Source: an uncultured Desulfobacterales bacterium
GTDB taxonomy: Bacteria; Desulfobacterota; Desulfobacteria; Desulfobacterales; JAHEIW01
Assembly (NCBI GenBank): GCA_947259495.1
Contig: CAMYLV010000002.1
Coordinates: 21,825 to 85,824, forward strand
Direction: 5' to 3'
Length of the DNA: 64,000 nt
A model generated the notes under the pieces. The model ran no database searches and was not told where the DNA came from. It saw only the letters and a program-made list of their open reading frames with translations. The stretch's first letter is position 1, and every line of letters starts with the position of its first letter. This document shows positions 17,407 through 25,676 of the stretch, one piece after another. A program made the position numbers and the translations under genes.

Positions 17407-18330
17407 TCACGGTTTTGTTGTTGCTAATTTTCGGAAGTTTGCCCACACATCAATAAAACCGATCACAATGACCACCAGCAAAACCTCTTGTAAAACGAGC
17501 AAGGCATACAACATGACTTTCGCAAAGCGCGGAACCTTCATTTTTTCAAAAAAAAAGGAAACGATGGCAATGCCCTGGAAAAAATAAACCATCATCAATG
17601 TTATCAAGCCGTTTAGCCCGATCGTTTGTGAAAAGTCATCGGGAATGAGCATCAACAAACCACAGCCAATGATCCCCCAAACCAAATGGTCGGGCGCCTG
17701 CCATAAATTCAACCTGTCGTAAGCCGGATATCCCATGTGCCTGCTTTTCAGCAGCGATCTACCCAGCAATAGATTGATCCATACGACAAAAAATGTTGTT
17801 GTGATGACCAGCGCCGGCAGAATTCTGATCACAATTTTTTGAATCTCATCTAGAAAACGCGTAAAATCCGGAATGCCTTCCGCAGGCAGGCCCATGCTTT
17901 GGTATAATTGCAATAGAAATTCTCGGTTATTGGCCACCGACTGGGAAAAGTCAGCAAGCAGGCTATGGCCGGTTGCGGCGCTGATTAAAATTAGACTGAA
18001 CGCGCCGCCCAAGAAAACGAGACCGCAAGTCACCAGCACAGTTTTTTCGATTGAGAATTGAGATTCAAGCAACTCCCCCAAACTAAATCCGATGATGAGC
18101 AGCGCGGCAACGAACACAATATCAAATGGGAACGTGTTCATTACGATCACCAACATAACCAGTCCGATTATGGGGATCAAGGCGCTGATGGTTCTGCCAA
18201 GTTTGATGCGATAGTAAAGGGTCGGCAAGGGGAGCAGCAGGCTGCAGAAAATTCCGACCATCGGGATCAACATAGAAGCAGCCAATATCAGGCAGGTGAT
18301 CAAAACACCATTTGCGATATCCTTTAACAT
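17407..18330 (-). CDS. DUF2232 family integral membrane protein
   Basis: 307 residues with about eight hydrophobic helices, starting near residues 5-35 and ending near 285. The family (related to Bacillus YybS) usually sits in the rpsF-rpsR-rplI-dnaB region as here. Conserved-looking loop: DRLNLWQAPDHLVWGIIG. Molecular function unknown; ECF-transporter S-component-like folds have been suggested for such proteins, not shown here. Confidence 0.8.
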   Translation of the reverse strand: MLKDIANGVLITCLILAASMLIPMVGIFCSLLLPLPTLYYRIKLGRTISALIPIIGLVMLVIVMNTFPFDIVFVAALLIIGFSLGELLESQFSIEKTVLVTCGLVFLGGAFSLILISAATGHSLLADFSQSVANNREFLLQLYQSMGLPAEGIPDFTRFLDEIQKIVIRILPALVITTTFFVVWINLLLGRSLLKSRHMGYPAYDRLNLWQAPDHLVWGIIGCGLLMLIPDDFSQTIGLNGLITLMMVYFFQGIAIVSFFFEKMKVPRFAKVMLYALLVLQEVLLVVIVIGFIDVWANFRKLATTKP

Positions 18331-18388
18331 GTCTCTGGCACACCCCAGAAGTTTAAGGAATATCCTTCCCCTATCAAAAATGATCGTG

Positions 18389-18664
18389 TCAACGCAAGTC
18401 TAAGGATCCAACATAGGGCAGCAGCGCAATCGTTCGGGCGCGCTTTATGGCATGGGTCAACGATCGTTGATGCTTTGCACAAGAACCTGATATGCGCCTG
18501 GGAATAATTTTTCCACGTTCGGTGATAAAATGCTTTAGCGAATTCGGGTCTTTGTAATTTATGACCAGACTTTTATCTGCACAAAAGCGGCATACTTTAC
18601 GCCGGTGATAGATGCGCTTTTTTCTCTTTGGCCTTCGGCCGGTTCTGCTTGTGTTAGCAACCAT
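18389..18664 (-). CDS. rpsR: 30S ribosomal protein S18
   Basis: 91 residues when started at ATG 18664, one base after the rpsF stop; the longer frame to 18727 would overlap rpsF. The S18 core is plain: [32 protein letters not shown] and [17 protein letters not shown]. The CxxC and the later C/H suggest the zinc-binding form. Confidence 0.93.
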   Translation of the reverse strand: MVANTSRTGRRPKRKKRIYHRRKVCRFCADKSLVINYKDPNSLKHFITERGKIIPRRISGSCAKHQRSLTHAIKRARTIALLPYVGSLDLR

Positions 18665-18665
18665 T

Positions 18666-19217
18666 TTATTTGATCTCCTCTTTGGCTTCACTTGTGGCGG
18701 CTTCGCTTTCACCGGTCTCAGGTTCAAGCGACTGTGCGTTATCCGCTTGAACCGCTTCTTCAGGTGTCTGGTCTTTGGCCGACGTCAGTTGCGCTTCAGG
18801 TGCTTTTGATTCGGTCGTTTCAGTTGTTTCTTGCGGGATCTGAGTTTCGGCAGTCTGGCCTTTTTCTTTATGCGCCTCAACGGTTTTTTGGGTGCTGGCT
18901 ATCTCTTCTTTAATTTTTTCAATATCGGCGGTTTTATCAAGCAAAACGGTCATATATTTCAGCACGCGGTCATCGATGCGAAAAAATCGCTCCATTTCGT
19001 CTACCGCCAGCACGGTGCCGCAGAAGTCGAAACGGATGTAATAACCGCGTGCTTTCTTTTTTATTTCATAGGCAAGTTTTCGGGCACCCCATTCATCTGT
19101 AAACGCCAGATAGCCATTCTCCTGACTGATAACATCCTGAATCCTTTGTAAGATCGGTTCGCGCTGTTCGGCGGACAGATCCGGATCCGTAATGATAATG
19201 GTTTCGTATCGTCGCAT
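18666..19217 (-). CDS. rpsF: 30S ribosomal protein S6 with long acidic tail
   Basis: 183 residues from ATG 19217, which has a perfect AAGGAGG site. Residues 1-98 are ordinary S6 ([32 protein letters not shown]). Residues after about 100 form an unusual tail rich in Glu, Thr, Ala and Gln, with no folded domain visible; S6 is normally 95-135 residues. The first gene of the rpsF-rpsR block. Confidence 0.92.
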   Translation of the reverse strand: MRRYETIIITDPDLSAEQREPILQRIQDVISQENGYLAFTDEWGARKLAYEIKKKARGYYIRFDFCGTVLAVDEMERFFRIDDRVLKYMTVLLDKTADIEKIKEEIASTQKTVEAHKEKGQTAETQIPQETTETTESKAPEAQLTSAKDQTPEEAVQADNAQSLEPETGESEAATSEAKEEIK

Positions 19218-19452
19218 AAAACCTCCTTGTGGCTGATAAAGCCCTGGTTTATTCCAGAGCAAGGAAAGTGACGCCGTTTTTCGGCAGTGAAATTGAAAAC
19301 TAAATTTCTAACATTAATAAAGATATGGTGTCAAGGCGAATTTCAGCGAAAATTCATATTTTCCTCAACAGCGGATTTAATGCTTGCTATTTGGCCGGTT
19401 TTTATAATATTTGGATGTCTAAGGCTATGCTTAACGTTAGGAAGTGAAACCC

Positions 19453-19671
19453 ATGGTCGATGAAGCGACCCTGCAACATTTCATATTAGGTATGATGATG
19501 GCTTTGTCATACCCGACCTTTAAGCGCTTTAAATATCCTTATTTAGCTCTGATACTGATCCACCCGTTTGTTATTGAAGGGGTTCAGTTTTTCATGCCGG
19601 ATCGGACGCCGGACGCAGCGGACGTGCTGGTGGGATTAGTAGGCACGCTATTGGGCTTCTGTCTGGTTTAA
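19453..19671 (+). CDS. Small VanZ-like membrane protein
   Basis: 72 residues from ATG 19453, with AGGA at proper spacing; GTG 19444 is less likely. Two or three hydrophobic segments, and a C-terminal part (EGVQFFMPDRTPDAADVL, then VGLVGTLLGF) resembling the end of VanZ-family proteins. Too short for a full VanZ domain, so a small relative or a remnant. Function unknown. Confidence 0.5.
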   Translation: MVDEATLQHFILGMMMALSYPTFKRFKYPYLALILIHPFVIEGVQFFMPDRTPDAADVLVGLVGTLLGFCLV

Positions 19672-19832
19672 AAAAAGCTTTCAAGTTTGATTGGGTTTCC
19701 AAACCGGGTGCTTCGCACCCGGTTTAACCCGCAACGATTAGGGCACTTCGTGCCTCTGCCTTTTACCGCCTTTGGCGGTAAAATTCAAGCCACCCGCTGT
19801 GCGGGTGCTCGTTGACTCCTGAAAGCTTTTTT
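19671..19832. repeat. 162-bp nested hairpin element beside tRNA-Lys
   Basis: A perfect 13-bp outer inverted repeat (AAAAAAGCTTTCA at 19671-19683, complement at 19820-19832) encloses four hairpins in a row, each with a three-base loop: 19701-19725 (11-bp stem), 19742-19754 (5 bp), 19761-19783 (10 bp), 19791-19807 (7 bp). It starts at the stop codon of the VanZ-like gene and ends five bases from the tRNA 3' end. It may terminate both transcripts or be a mobile repeat. Confidence 0.75.
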
Positions 19833-19836
19833 ATTT

Positions 19837-19913
19837 TGGTGGGCCACATAGGAATCGAACCTATAACCTACTGATTAAGAGTCAGGTGCTCTGCCTAGTT
19901 GAGCTAGTGGCCC
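19837..19913 (-). tRNA. tRNA-Lys (CTT)
   Basis: Full cloverleaf on the minus strand: acceptor GGGCCAC/GTGGCCC, D arm GCTC..GAGC, anticodon loop CTCTTAA (anticodon CTT), T arm ATAGG-TTCGATT-CCTAT, encoded CCA. The nested-hairpin element lies just downstream. Confidence 0.95.
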
Positions 19914-20019
19914 GCATTTGCTGTTTCCCGTGATCGGAGAATTTTGGTAACAAGTTCGCCGCCGGATGTCAATTTTTTTTTTAAAATATCGATGTGCGCC
20001 ATAACAAGTAACGGACAAC

Positions 20020-20042
20020 AAAAGGCCTCAAAGAGGCCTTTT
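20020..20042 (-). terminator. Hairpin terminator of the KptA-like gene
   Basis: AAAAGGCCTC and GAGGCCTTTT form a 10-bp stem with a three-base loop; on the minus strand it runs into TTTTGTTG. It overlaps the stop codon of the gene ending at 20041. Confidence 0.6.
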
Positions 20043-20802
20043 ACTTCTTCCAGGGCGGGCGCTCTCTTTTTCGTTTGTGTTTTTTGCGGCGCTCTTTTTT
20101 GCCTTTCCACCCCGGCTCCTTTTTTTGAGTTTTGGCCCTGGCACCCATCAGATTGCCGACCGTATCCAGACTGACCCAAAAACTGCCCCTCAACTCTGGC
20201 GTTGCGCCCTCAGAAGGTTGTTCCTGTTTTTGGGCACGGGGTTTTTCCTTTGGCAAAGGAGGGCCGTTAAAGCAGGTGGGTGGTATGGATGGCGCCAGAA
20301 AAAGCAATTCACCGAACTGCTGGAATAAAACGCCATTCTCAACCGCAGCCCGCACGTGAACCGTGAGCATTATCGGCTGCGAGTCGGCACGTTTTCCCAT
20401 TCTTTCTGCCAGATCCCGTTTGGCGGATAAAACGACCTGTTGATTCCCGCTGGGGGAAATGCCCTTCTGCGCTAAAAATGGATACGCTCTCCTGCGGACA
20501 CAGGTGTATAATAGCTTGGGCAGTTGCGGGGCCGCATCAGGCCGGGGTAAATGCTCACGTCGTTTTGCACGAATGCGGTTGTCCAAAATTTCAAAAGGGG
20601 GGTTGGGGATGCTGTACAGGATTTCATTTATATGAAATCGGCGCACATGCTTCCACCCCTTTTCTTCGTTGAGGGCCTTTATCAGTTCCTTGATTTTTAT
20701 ATAACCCTCCTTATCAAGGACCAACCCGAACTCATCGGGCCGGCGCTCAAGGATGTAAACAAGGAGTTTAGCGAGGCGCTGGCGTGCTTTGGATTTAACC
20801 AT
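20041..20802 (-). CDS. KptA/Tpt1-like protein with altered active site and basic tail
   Basis: 253 residues. Residues 8-175 follow the RNA 2'-phosphotransferase (Tpt1/KptA) plan: LAKLLVYILERRPDEFGL, FEILDNRIRAK, then PKLLYTC, VVLSAKRDLAERMGKR and a final LFLAPSIPP. Expected catalytic features are changed: Arg-His of the LRHxP motif is RR, LYHGT is LYTCV, and VHLS is VVLS. Residues 180-253 are a low-complexity, strongly basic tail, probably nucleic-acid binding. It neighbours tRNA-Lys. Either a pseudoenzyme or a new activity; assignment by motif only. Confidence 0.6.
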   Translation of the reverse strand: MVKSKARQRLAKLLVYILERRPDEFGLVLDKEGYIKIKELIKALNEEKGWKHVRRFHINEILYSIPNPPFEILDNRIRAKRREHLPRPDAAPQLPKLLYTCVRRRAYPFLAQKGISPSGNQQVVLSAKRDLAERMGKRADSQPIMLTVHVRAAVENGVLFQQFGELLFLAPSIPPTCFNGPPLPKEKPRAQKQEQPSEGATPELRGSFWVSLDTVGNLMGARAKTQKKEPGWKGKKERRKKHKRKRERPPWKK

Positions 20803-21014
20803 TTAGATTCCAATATGCATTCTTGACCTGTTACGTCCTATCTGATATTTTTCATAACCATCAGAAATGTCAACTTTTTTGTTGGTCTTCGCCCAATGCT
20901 TTCTTCGCCCGGGCAGTACGACAGGTATGTCTGTTTTGGTGCGACGATCTTAATCTGTCACAAGTGGGAAGCCCAAGCGCGGTGAGTTTCACCAACTGAA
21001 AGGATACCAATCGC

Positions 21015-22301
21015 ATGAATCTGTCCAACTCAAAAAAATTGTTTGATCGTGCCGTAAAGTTAATCCCAGGGGGGGTCAACAGCCCTGTGCGAGCATGTCA
21101 ATCGGTGGGTGCTGAACCGCTTTTCATCGATCGGGCCGAGGGCTGTCTGATTTTTGATGCCGATGGCAATCGCTACATTGATTACATCGGTTCCTGGGGA
21201 TCGCTGATCCTCGGGCACCGTTACCCGTCGGTGATTGAGGCCGTTACTGTGGTGTTGGAACGTGGAACCAGCTTTGGGGCACCGACTGACCTTGAAGTGC
21301 AGCTCGCGCAGATGGTGGTTGAAGCAGTTCCATCGGTTGAAATCGTGCGCATGGTTAATTCAGGTACCGAAGCGACTATGAGCGCGGTGCGACTGGCACG
21401 GGGAGTCACCCAGCGGGAATTGATTATAAAATTTGATGGCTGCTATCATGGGCATGCCGATACGCTGCTTGTTGCTGCGGGCTCGGGCTTAGCTACTCTG
21501 GGTATTCCGGGCAGCCCGGGGGTTCCTGAATCTATCGCCCGGCACACCCTGTCACTTCCATATAATGACGTGGATTCTCTGAACAAGGTGATGACGGAAA
21601 AAGGCGAATTCGTTGCCGGCATCATTGTGGAACCGGTTGCGGGCAACATGGGGTTGGTGGCGCCGGGAAAAGGCTTTTTGGAGACACTCAGACAGCTGTG
21701 TGACCGATACGGATCACTCCTGATTTTTGATGAAGTTATGACCGGTTTTCGGGTGGCCTATGGGGGAGCTCAGGCCCTGTATGGCGTTTATCCGGATCTG
21801 ACCTGCTTCGGGAAAATTATTGGTGGCGGACTGCCGGTGGGCGCTTATGGTGGCAAGCGCGAGTTGATGTCCCAGGTTGCTCCGCAGGGATCGATCTATC
21901 AGGCCGGAACTTTATCCGGCAATCCGGTGGCCATGGCAGCCGGAATTGCGACCCTTGAGCAGATTCAAAAAGACGGGTTTTATGAAGCCCTGGACCAGAA
22001 AGCAGAGCATCTCTTGTCTGGACTGCAACACGCTGCCCAAAAAGCGACCATACCGGTGCAGGCCCAGCGGGTTGGCTCCATGCTCGGTTTCTTTTTTAAC
22101 GACCGGGCGGTCAAAAATTTTGATGATTCCAAAACCAGTGATTTAAAAAAATTTTCTGCATTTTACAATGGATTGCGCCAAGCGGGCATCTACATCGCAC
22201 CTTCTCAGTTTGAAGCGTTGTTTATCTCCGCTGCGCATGAAACCGAACACATTGAAGCCACCCTCAAGGCGGCCGAGCGCGTCCTGGTTCAGCTCAAATG
22301 A
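21015..22301 (+). CDS. hemL: Glutamate-1-semialdehyde 2,1-aminomutase
   Basis: PLP enzyme making 5-aminolevulinate for haem, sirohaem and corrinoids via the C5 pathway. 428 residues, normal length. Seen: PGGVNSPVRA, NSGTEATMSAVRLARG, DEVMTGFRVAYGG, and the PLP lysine in CFGKIIGGGLPVGAYGG. Start ATG 21015 is preceded by AAAGGA. It is divergent from the KptA-like gene. Confidence 0.96.
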   Translation: MNLSNSKKLFDRAVKLIPGGVNSPVRACQSVGAEPLFIDRAEGCLIFDADGNRYIDYIGSWGSLILGHRYPSVIEAVTVVLERGTSFGAPTDLEVQLAQMVVEAVPSVEIVRMVNSGTEATMSAVRLARGVTQRELIIKFDGCYHGHADTLLVAAGSGLATLGIPGSPGVPESIARHTLSLPYNDVDSLNKVMTEKGEFVAGIIVEPVAGNMGLVAPGKGFLETLRQLCDRYGSLLIFDEVMTGFRVAYGGAQALYGVYPDLTCFGKIIGGGLPVGAYGGKRELMSQVAPQGSIYQAGTLSGNPVAMAAGIATLEQIQKDGFYEALDQKAEHLLSGLQHAAQKATIPVQAQRVGSMLGFFFNDRAVKNFDDSKTSDLKKFSAFYNGLRQAGIYIAPSQFEALFISAAHETEHIEATLKAAERVLVQLK

Positions 22302-22420
22302 TACCGGATACGTGGATATGAAAACCGCCGCCCCATTTGTTGCCAAAGTAACGACTCTTTCTTCCGAGACCGTTTCATTAATTTTCGGAAAATGAATTGT
22401 CGATTAAGGAGAGCGCATAA

Positions 22421-23413
22421 ATGAAAGATTTCAGTTCTCAAGAAAAATTAATCGAGACCTATTTAAAGGACAATAAAAAAGAGCAGGCCGTTGAGTTGCT
22501 TTTTGATTTGATTGCCGAATACGCGCAAACCCATAATTTTGCTAAAGCAGAATCATTGCGAGAAAGACTTTTTGAAGTTGATTCTATGGCGCTAGATGAG
22601 ATTGTGAAATCTGCTGAAATCATCGAGAATGCCAAAATTACTGCTATGGATCAGGCGCATATGAAAACTTGGTCTCATCTGTATAAAAATTTGACAAAAG
22701 AAGAGTCGATAGCGCTCTACTACAGCATGCAAACTGCCGTCTATGAACCAGAGCAGATTGTTTTTCGGCAGGGTGAGATGATCGCAAATTTGTATTTCAT
22801 AAATGCCGGCCAGTTAAAATTGTTTTATCATCAGGATAAACACACAATTCTGCTGAATACTTTAGGACCCGGCGATCTTGCCGGCGAGGATACTTTTTTC
22901 ACAAATTCAACCTGTACAATATCTGTGATGGCCCATTCAACGGTCAAATTAAATTATTTAGAAAAAGCAGTTCTGCAGAAATGGCAGGCTGAGGCGCCCA
23001 ACCTTGCCAATAAACTGCAGGATTACTGTACAGGCCTGGAGCCCATTAAAGAGTTGCTTCAAAAAAAGGAACTCGAACGGCGGGCACATCCGCGATGCGC
23101 CATAGCCGGCAGCGCTGCGATTCAAATTTTAGATAAACAAGGCAGTAAGGTTTTTAAAGGAGATCTTTCAGACATTTCCGCCAGCGGGGTGTCGTTTATT
23201 ATGAACACTTCACCAACGGCGGCCGAAACATTGCTGGGTTGCCGTCTCAATTTAAAATTTACGCTGCGCGGTGCTTTTCCTGAAATTAGCATCGATCAGG
23301 AGGGCCGTATCGTTGGCGTTCATGGTCAGCTGTTTAATGAGTATCTTATCAATGTAAAATGGGAACAGCCACTTGACGACGGTCTGATTGATAGAATCAA
23401 GACGGTCGCGTAG
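22421..23413 (+). CDS. Cyclic nucleotide-binding and PilZ domain protein
   Basis: 330 residues. An N-terminal helical part (1-95) is followed by a cNMP-binding fold (about 100-215; FRQGEMIANLYFINAGQLKL, LGPGDLAGED) and a PilZ domain (about 225-328) with the c-di-GMP motifs RRAHPR and DLSDISASGVSF. No DNA-binding domain is seen, so it is a signal-binding adaptor more than a transcription factor. It sits just before a hybrid histidine kinase, suggesting one signalling unit. RBS AAGGAGAG. Confidence 0.85.
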   Translation: MKDFSSQEKLIETYLKDNKKEQAVELLFDLIAEYAQTHNFAKAESLRERLFEVDSMALDEIVKSAEIIENAKITAMDQAHMKTWSHLYKNLTKEESIALYYSMQTAVYEPEQIVFRQGEMIANLYFINAGQLKLFYHQDKHTILLNTLGPGDLAGEDTFFTNSTCTISVMAHSTVKLNYLEKAVLQKWQAEAPNLANKLQDYCTGLEPIKELLQKKELERRAHPRCAIAGSAAIQILDKQGSKVFKGDLSDISASGVSFIMNTSPTAAETLLGCRLNLKFTLRGAFPEISIDQEGRIVGVHGQLFNEYLINVKWEQPLDDGLIDRIKTVA

Positions 23414-23634
23414 CGATTCAAATATATTGATTTATATGCAAATATTTGCCATAATATGTTAATAGCGATCGGCCAAGAGGGGGGTTGATGAGCGGGTGCA
23501 AACCCGCACCACAGATAACGGTCTTTGCGCGTATTGTTCAGAGGTTAGGGCTGAAGGCATTGTCGGTCATTGTACAGTGGAATAGCTGAACTGTTTTGAA
23601 CAGATTCAGGCCGGTCTAAAGCCAGGAGGAAGAA

Positions 23635-23664
23635 ATGGAGCCGATGAACCTATGGCCAAATTAA
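23635..23664 (+). other. Nine-codon upstream reading frame overlapping the kinase start
   Basis: The strong site AGGAGGA (23624-23630) is best spaced for ATG 23635, which opens a nine-codon frame ending TAA 23662-23664. The kinase ATG at 23652 is in another frame, 22 bases from the same site. Could be a leader peptide with translational coupling, or chance. Confidence 0.3.
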
Positions 23665-25568
23665 CCCCTGGAGAAAAATCTGCACCCAAGCACCCGCATT
23701 ACCTGCATGCCAATCCCAGTGCTTTGCCTTCATCCCTGATCGATCATTTTGACGGTTTCGCTATCACTACCGACCGCCACGGTCGGATCGTGTTCGCCAA
23801 CCGGGCTGCAATACGGTTAAGCGGATTGAGCCAATCAGAAATAATGGGGCGTTCGCTTGACATTTTGTTTGATCTTACGGCCGAGCAGCAAACATCGATC
23901 GGGCAATGTCTGGGTCAAAAAAAAACACTCATTTTCGAAACAACCGCCCGGAGCAAAACGAGCGCGACCCGGATGGTTCAACTCAACGTTTCAGCGCTCG
24001 ATTCAGCGGCCGCCGATAGTGGGCTGGCTGTTTTTGCAGTTGATGTTTCCGGACTCAAACGCACTATTCAAGAACAGACCCAATTGGTTACCGCGGTTGA
24101 ACATGCGGCAGAGTCCATTATCGTGACCGATCCCGCAGGCGTTATCGAATATGTCAATCCTGCTTTTGAAAAAATTACTGGATATTCGCGCCATGAGGTT
24201 ATCGGCGGTAACATCGAACTGCTGGACAGCGGGCAGCATTCGAAAGCATTTTTTAGCACGATCATCGATACGCTGCAGCGCGGAGAAATATGGCAGGGCC
24301 GAATGGTTAACAAGCGCAGGGATCATTCGTTATATGAAACCGAAGCCACTGTTTCTCCGATCAAAAACAAAACTGGATCTATTACCAACTATGTCAGCGT
24401 CCAGCGGGATGTTTCGCACGAAGTCCGTCTGGAAAGGCAGCTGCGCCAGGCCCAGAAAATGGAAGCCATCGGCACTTTGGCCGGCGGTATCGCTCATGAT
24501 TTTAATAATCTGCTCATGGGTATCCAGGGTAATATTTCGTTGTCCCTTTTGGATATCGAGCCCAACTCGTCGCTGGTAAAGAACCTAAAAAAAATTGAGC
24601 AGTACGTTCAGAATGGTGTGGATTTGACCAAACAGCTGTTGGGCTTTGCCAGGGGGGGCAAATATGAAATCAGTTTGCTCTATCTGAATGAACTGATCAA
24701 AGAGCAGAATCTCATGTTTAGTCGTACCAACAAGGATATCCTTTTTAAAAATGAAGCCAAACCAAATCTCTGGAGTGTCGAGGCGGATCGGGGTCAGATC
24801 GAACAGGTATTGTTGAACCTTTATTTGAATGCCTTGCAGGCAATGCCCGGCGGCGGAACACTGACAACCCGAACCGGAAATGTTACCATTGATAAGGACC
24901 AATACAGCCCTTATTATGTCAAGGCGGGTAGTTACATCAAAATAACCATCGCAGATACCGGCGTTGGAATGGATGAAGACATTCAGCAACGCATCTTCGA
25001 TCCATTTTTTACGACCAAGGAAATGGGCCGCGGCACGGGGCTCGGATTGGCTTCTGTATACGGGATTGTTAAAAATCATGAAGGCTTTATTAAAGTATTT
25101 AGTAAAAAGGGGCAGGGGACAAAATTTGAGATTTATTTGCCTGCTTCGGGCAAAGCCGTACCAACCCCTAAAAAGGCCAGCGAAAAATTTGTTGAGGGCC
25201 AGGAGACGGTCCTGCTGGTGGATGATGAGGACATGATCATTGATGTCGGTACGCGGATGCTTAGAAAACTGGGCTATCAGGTTTTTACCGCCAGAGACGG
25301 CAAAGAAGCCATTACGATTTTTAAGAAGCACCAGGATAAAATTGATCTGATCGTTCTGGATATGATTATGCCCCAGATGGGGGGTGGTGAAACCTTTGAC
25401 CGCATCAAGAAAATCAAACCCGACGTGAAGGTGTTATTGTCCAGCGGATTTAGCATTAACGGTCAAGCTTCTGAAATTTTAAATCGGGGGTGTAACAGTT
25501 TTATTCAAAAACCCTTTAATTTGCAAAAGCTGTCACAAAATATCAGGGCCATACTGGAAGCAGAATAG
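23652..25568 (+). CDS. PAS-PAS hybrid sensor histidine kinase/response regulator
   Basis: 638 residues without membrane helices. Two PAS domains (about 28-135 and 145-262; the second has ITGYSRHEVIG), a HisKA domain with the phospho-accepting H282 in GGIAHDFNN, an ATPase domain with DTGVGMDE and GTGLGLASVYG, and a C-terminal receiver with D570 in LIVLDMIMP and K620 in FIQKPF. The receiver-terminated form suggests a phosphorelay or an NtrB-like soluble sensor. No separate output regulator is adjacent. The cNMP/PilZ gene lies upstream. Confidence 0.93.
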   Translation: MAKLTPGEKSAPKHPHYLHANPSALPSSLIDHFDGFAITTDRHGRIVFANRAAIRLSGLSQSEIMGRSLDILFDLTAEQQTSIGQCLGQKKTLIFETTARSKTSATRMVQLNVSALDSAAADSGLAVFAVDVSGLKRTIQEQTQLVTAVEHAAESIIVTDPAGVIEYVNPAFEKITGYSRHEVIGGNIELLDSGQHSKAFFSTIIDTLQRGEIWQGRMVNKRRDHSLYETEATVSPIKNKTGSITNYVSVQRDVSHEVRLERQLRQAQKMEAIGTLAGGIAHDFNNLLMGIQGNISLSLLDIEPNSSLVKNLKKIEQYVQNGVDLTKQLLGFARGGKYEISLLYLNELIKEQNLMFSRTNKDILFKNEAKPNLWSVEADRGQIEQVLLNLYLNALQAMPGGGTLTTRTGNVTIDKDQYSPYYVKAGSYIKITIADTGVGMDEDIQQRIFDPFFTTKEMGRGTGLGLASVYGIVKNHEGFIKVFSKKGQGTKFEIYLPASGKAVPTPKKASEKFVEGQETVLLVDDEDMIIDVGTRMLRKLGYQVFTARDGKEAITIFKKHQDKIDLIVLDMIMPQMGGGETFDRIKKIKPDVKVLLSSGFSINGQASEILNRGCNSFIQKPFNLQKLSQNIRAILEAE

Positions 25569-25676
25569 GCCCTATTTGCGGTCACCGTTTGACCTGCCTT
25601 TTACATCGCGCCCTCCCGCCAAAATGAAAACCATCCTGGGACGATGTTTTATTTGCCATTGAGGGGGAGCTTTTCA

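Noticed and set aside
23460..23560. Possible riboswitch before the hybrid kinase (GCGGGTGCAAACCCGC hairpin)
   Set aside because: Only one small hairpin; no match to known riboswitch cores that I can see.
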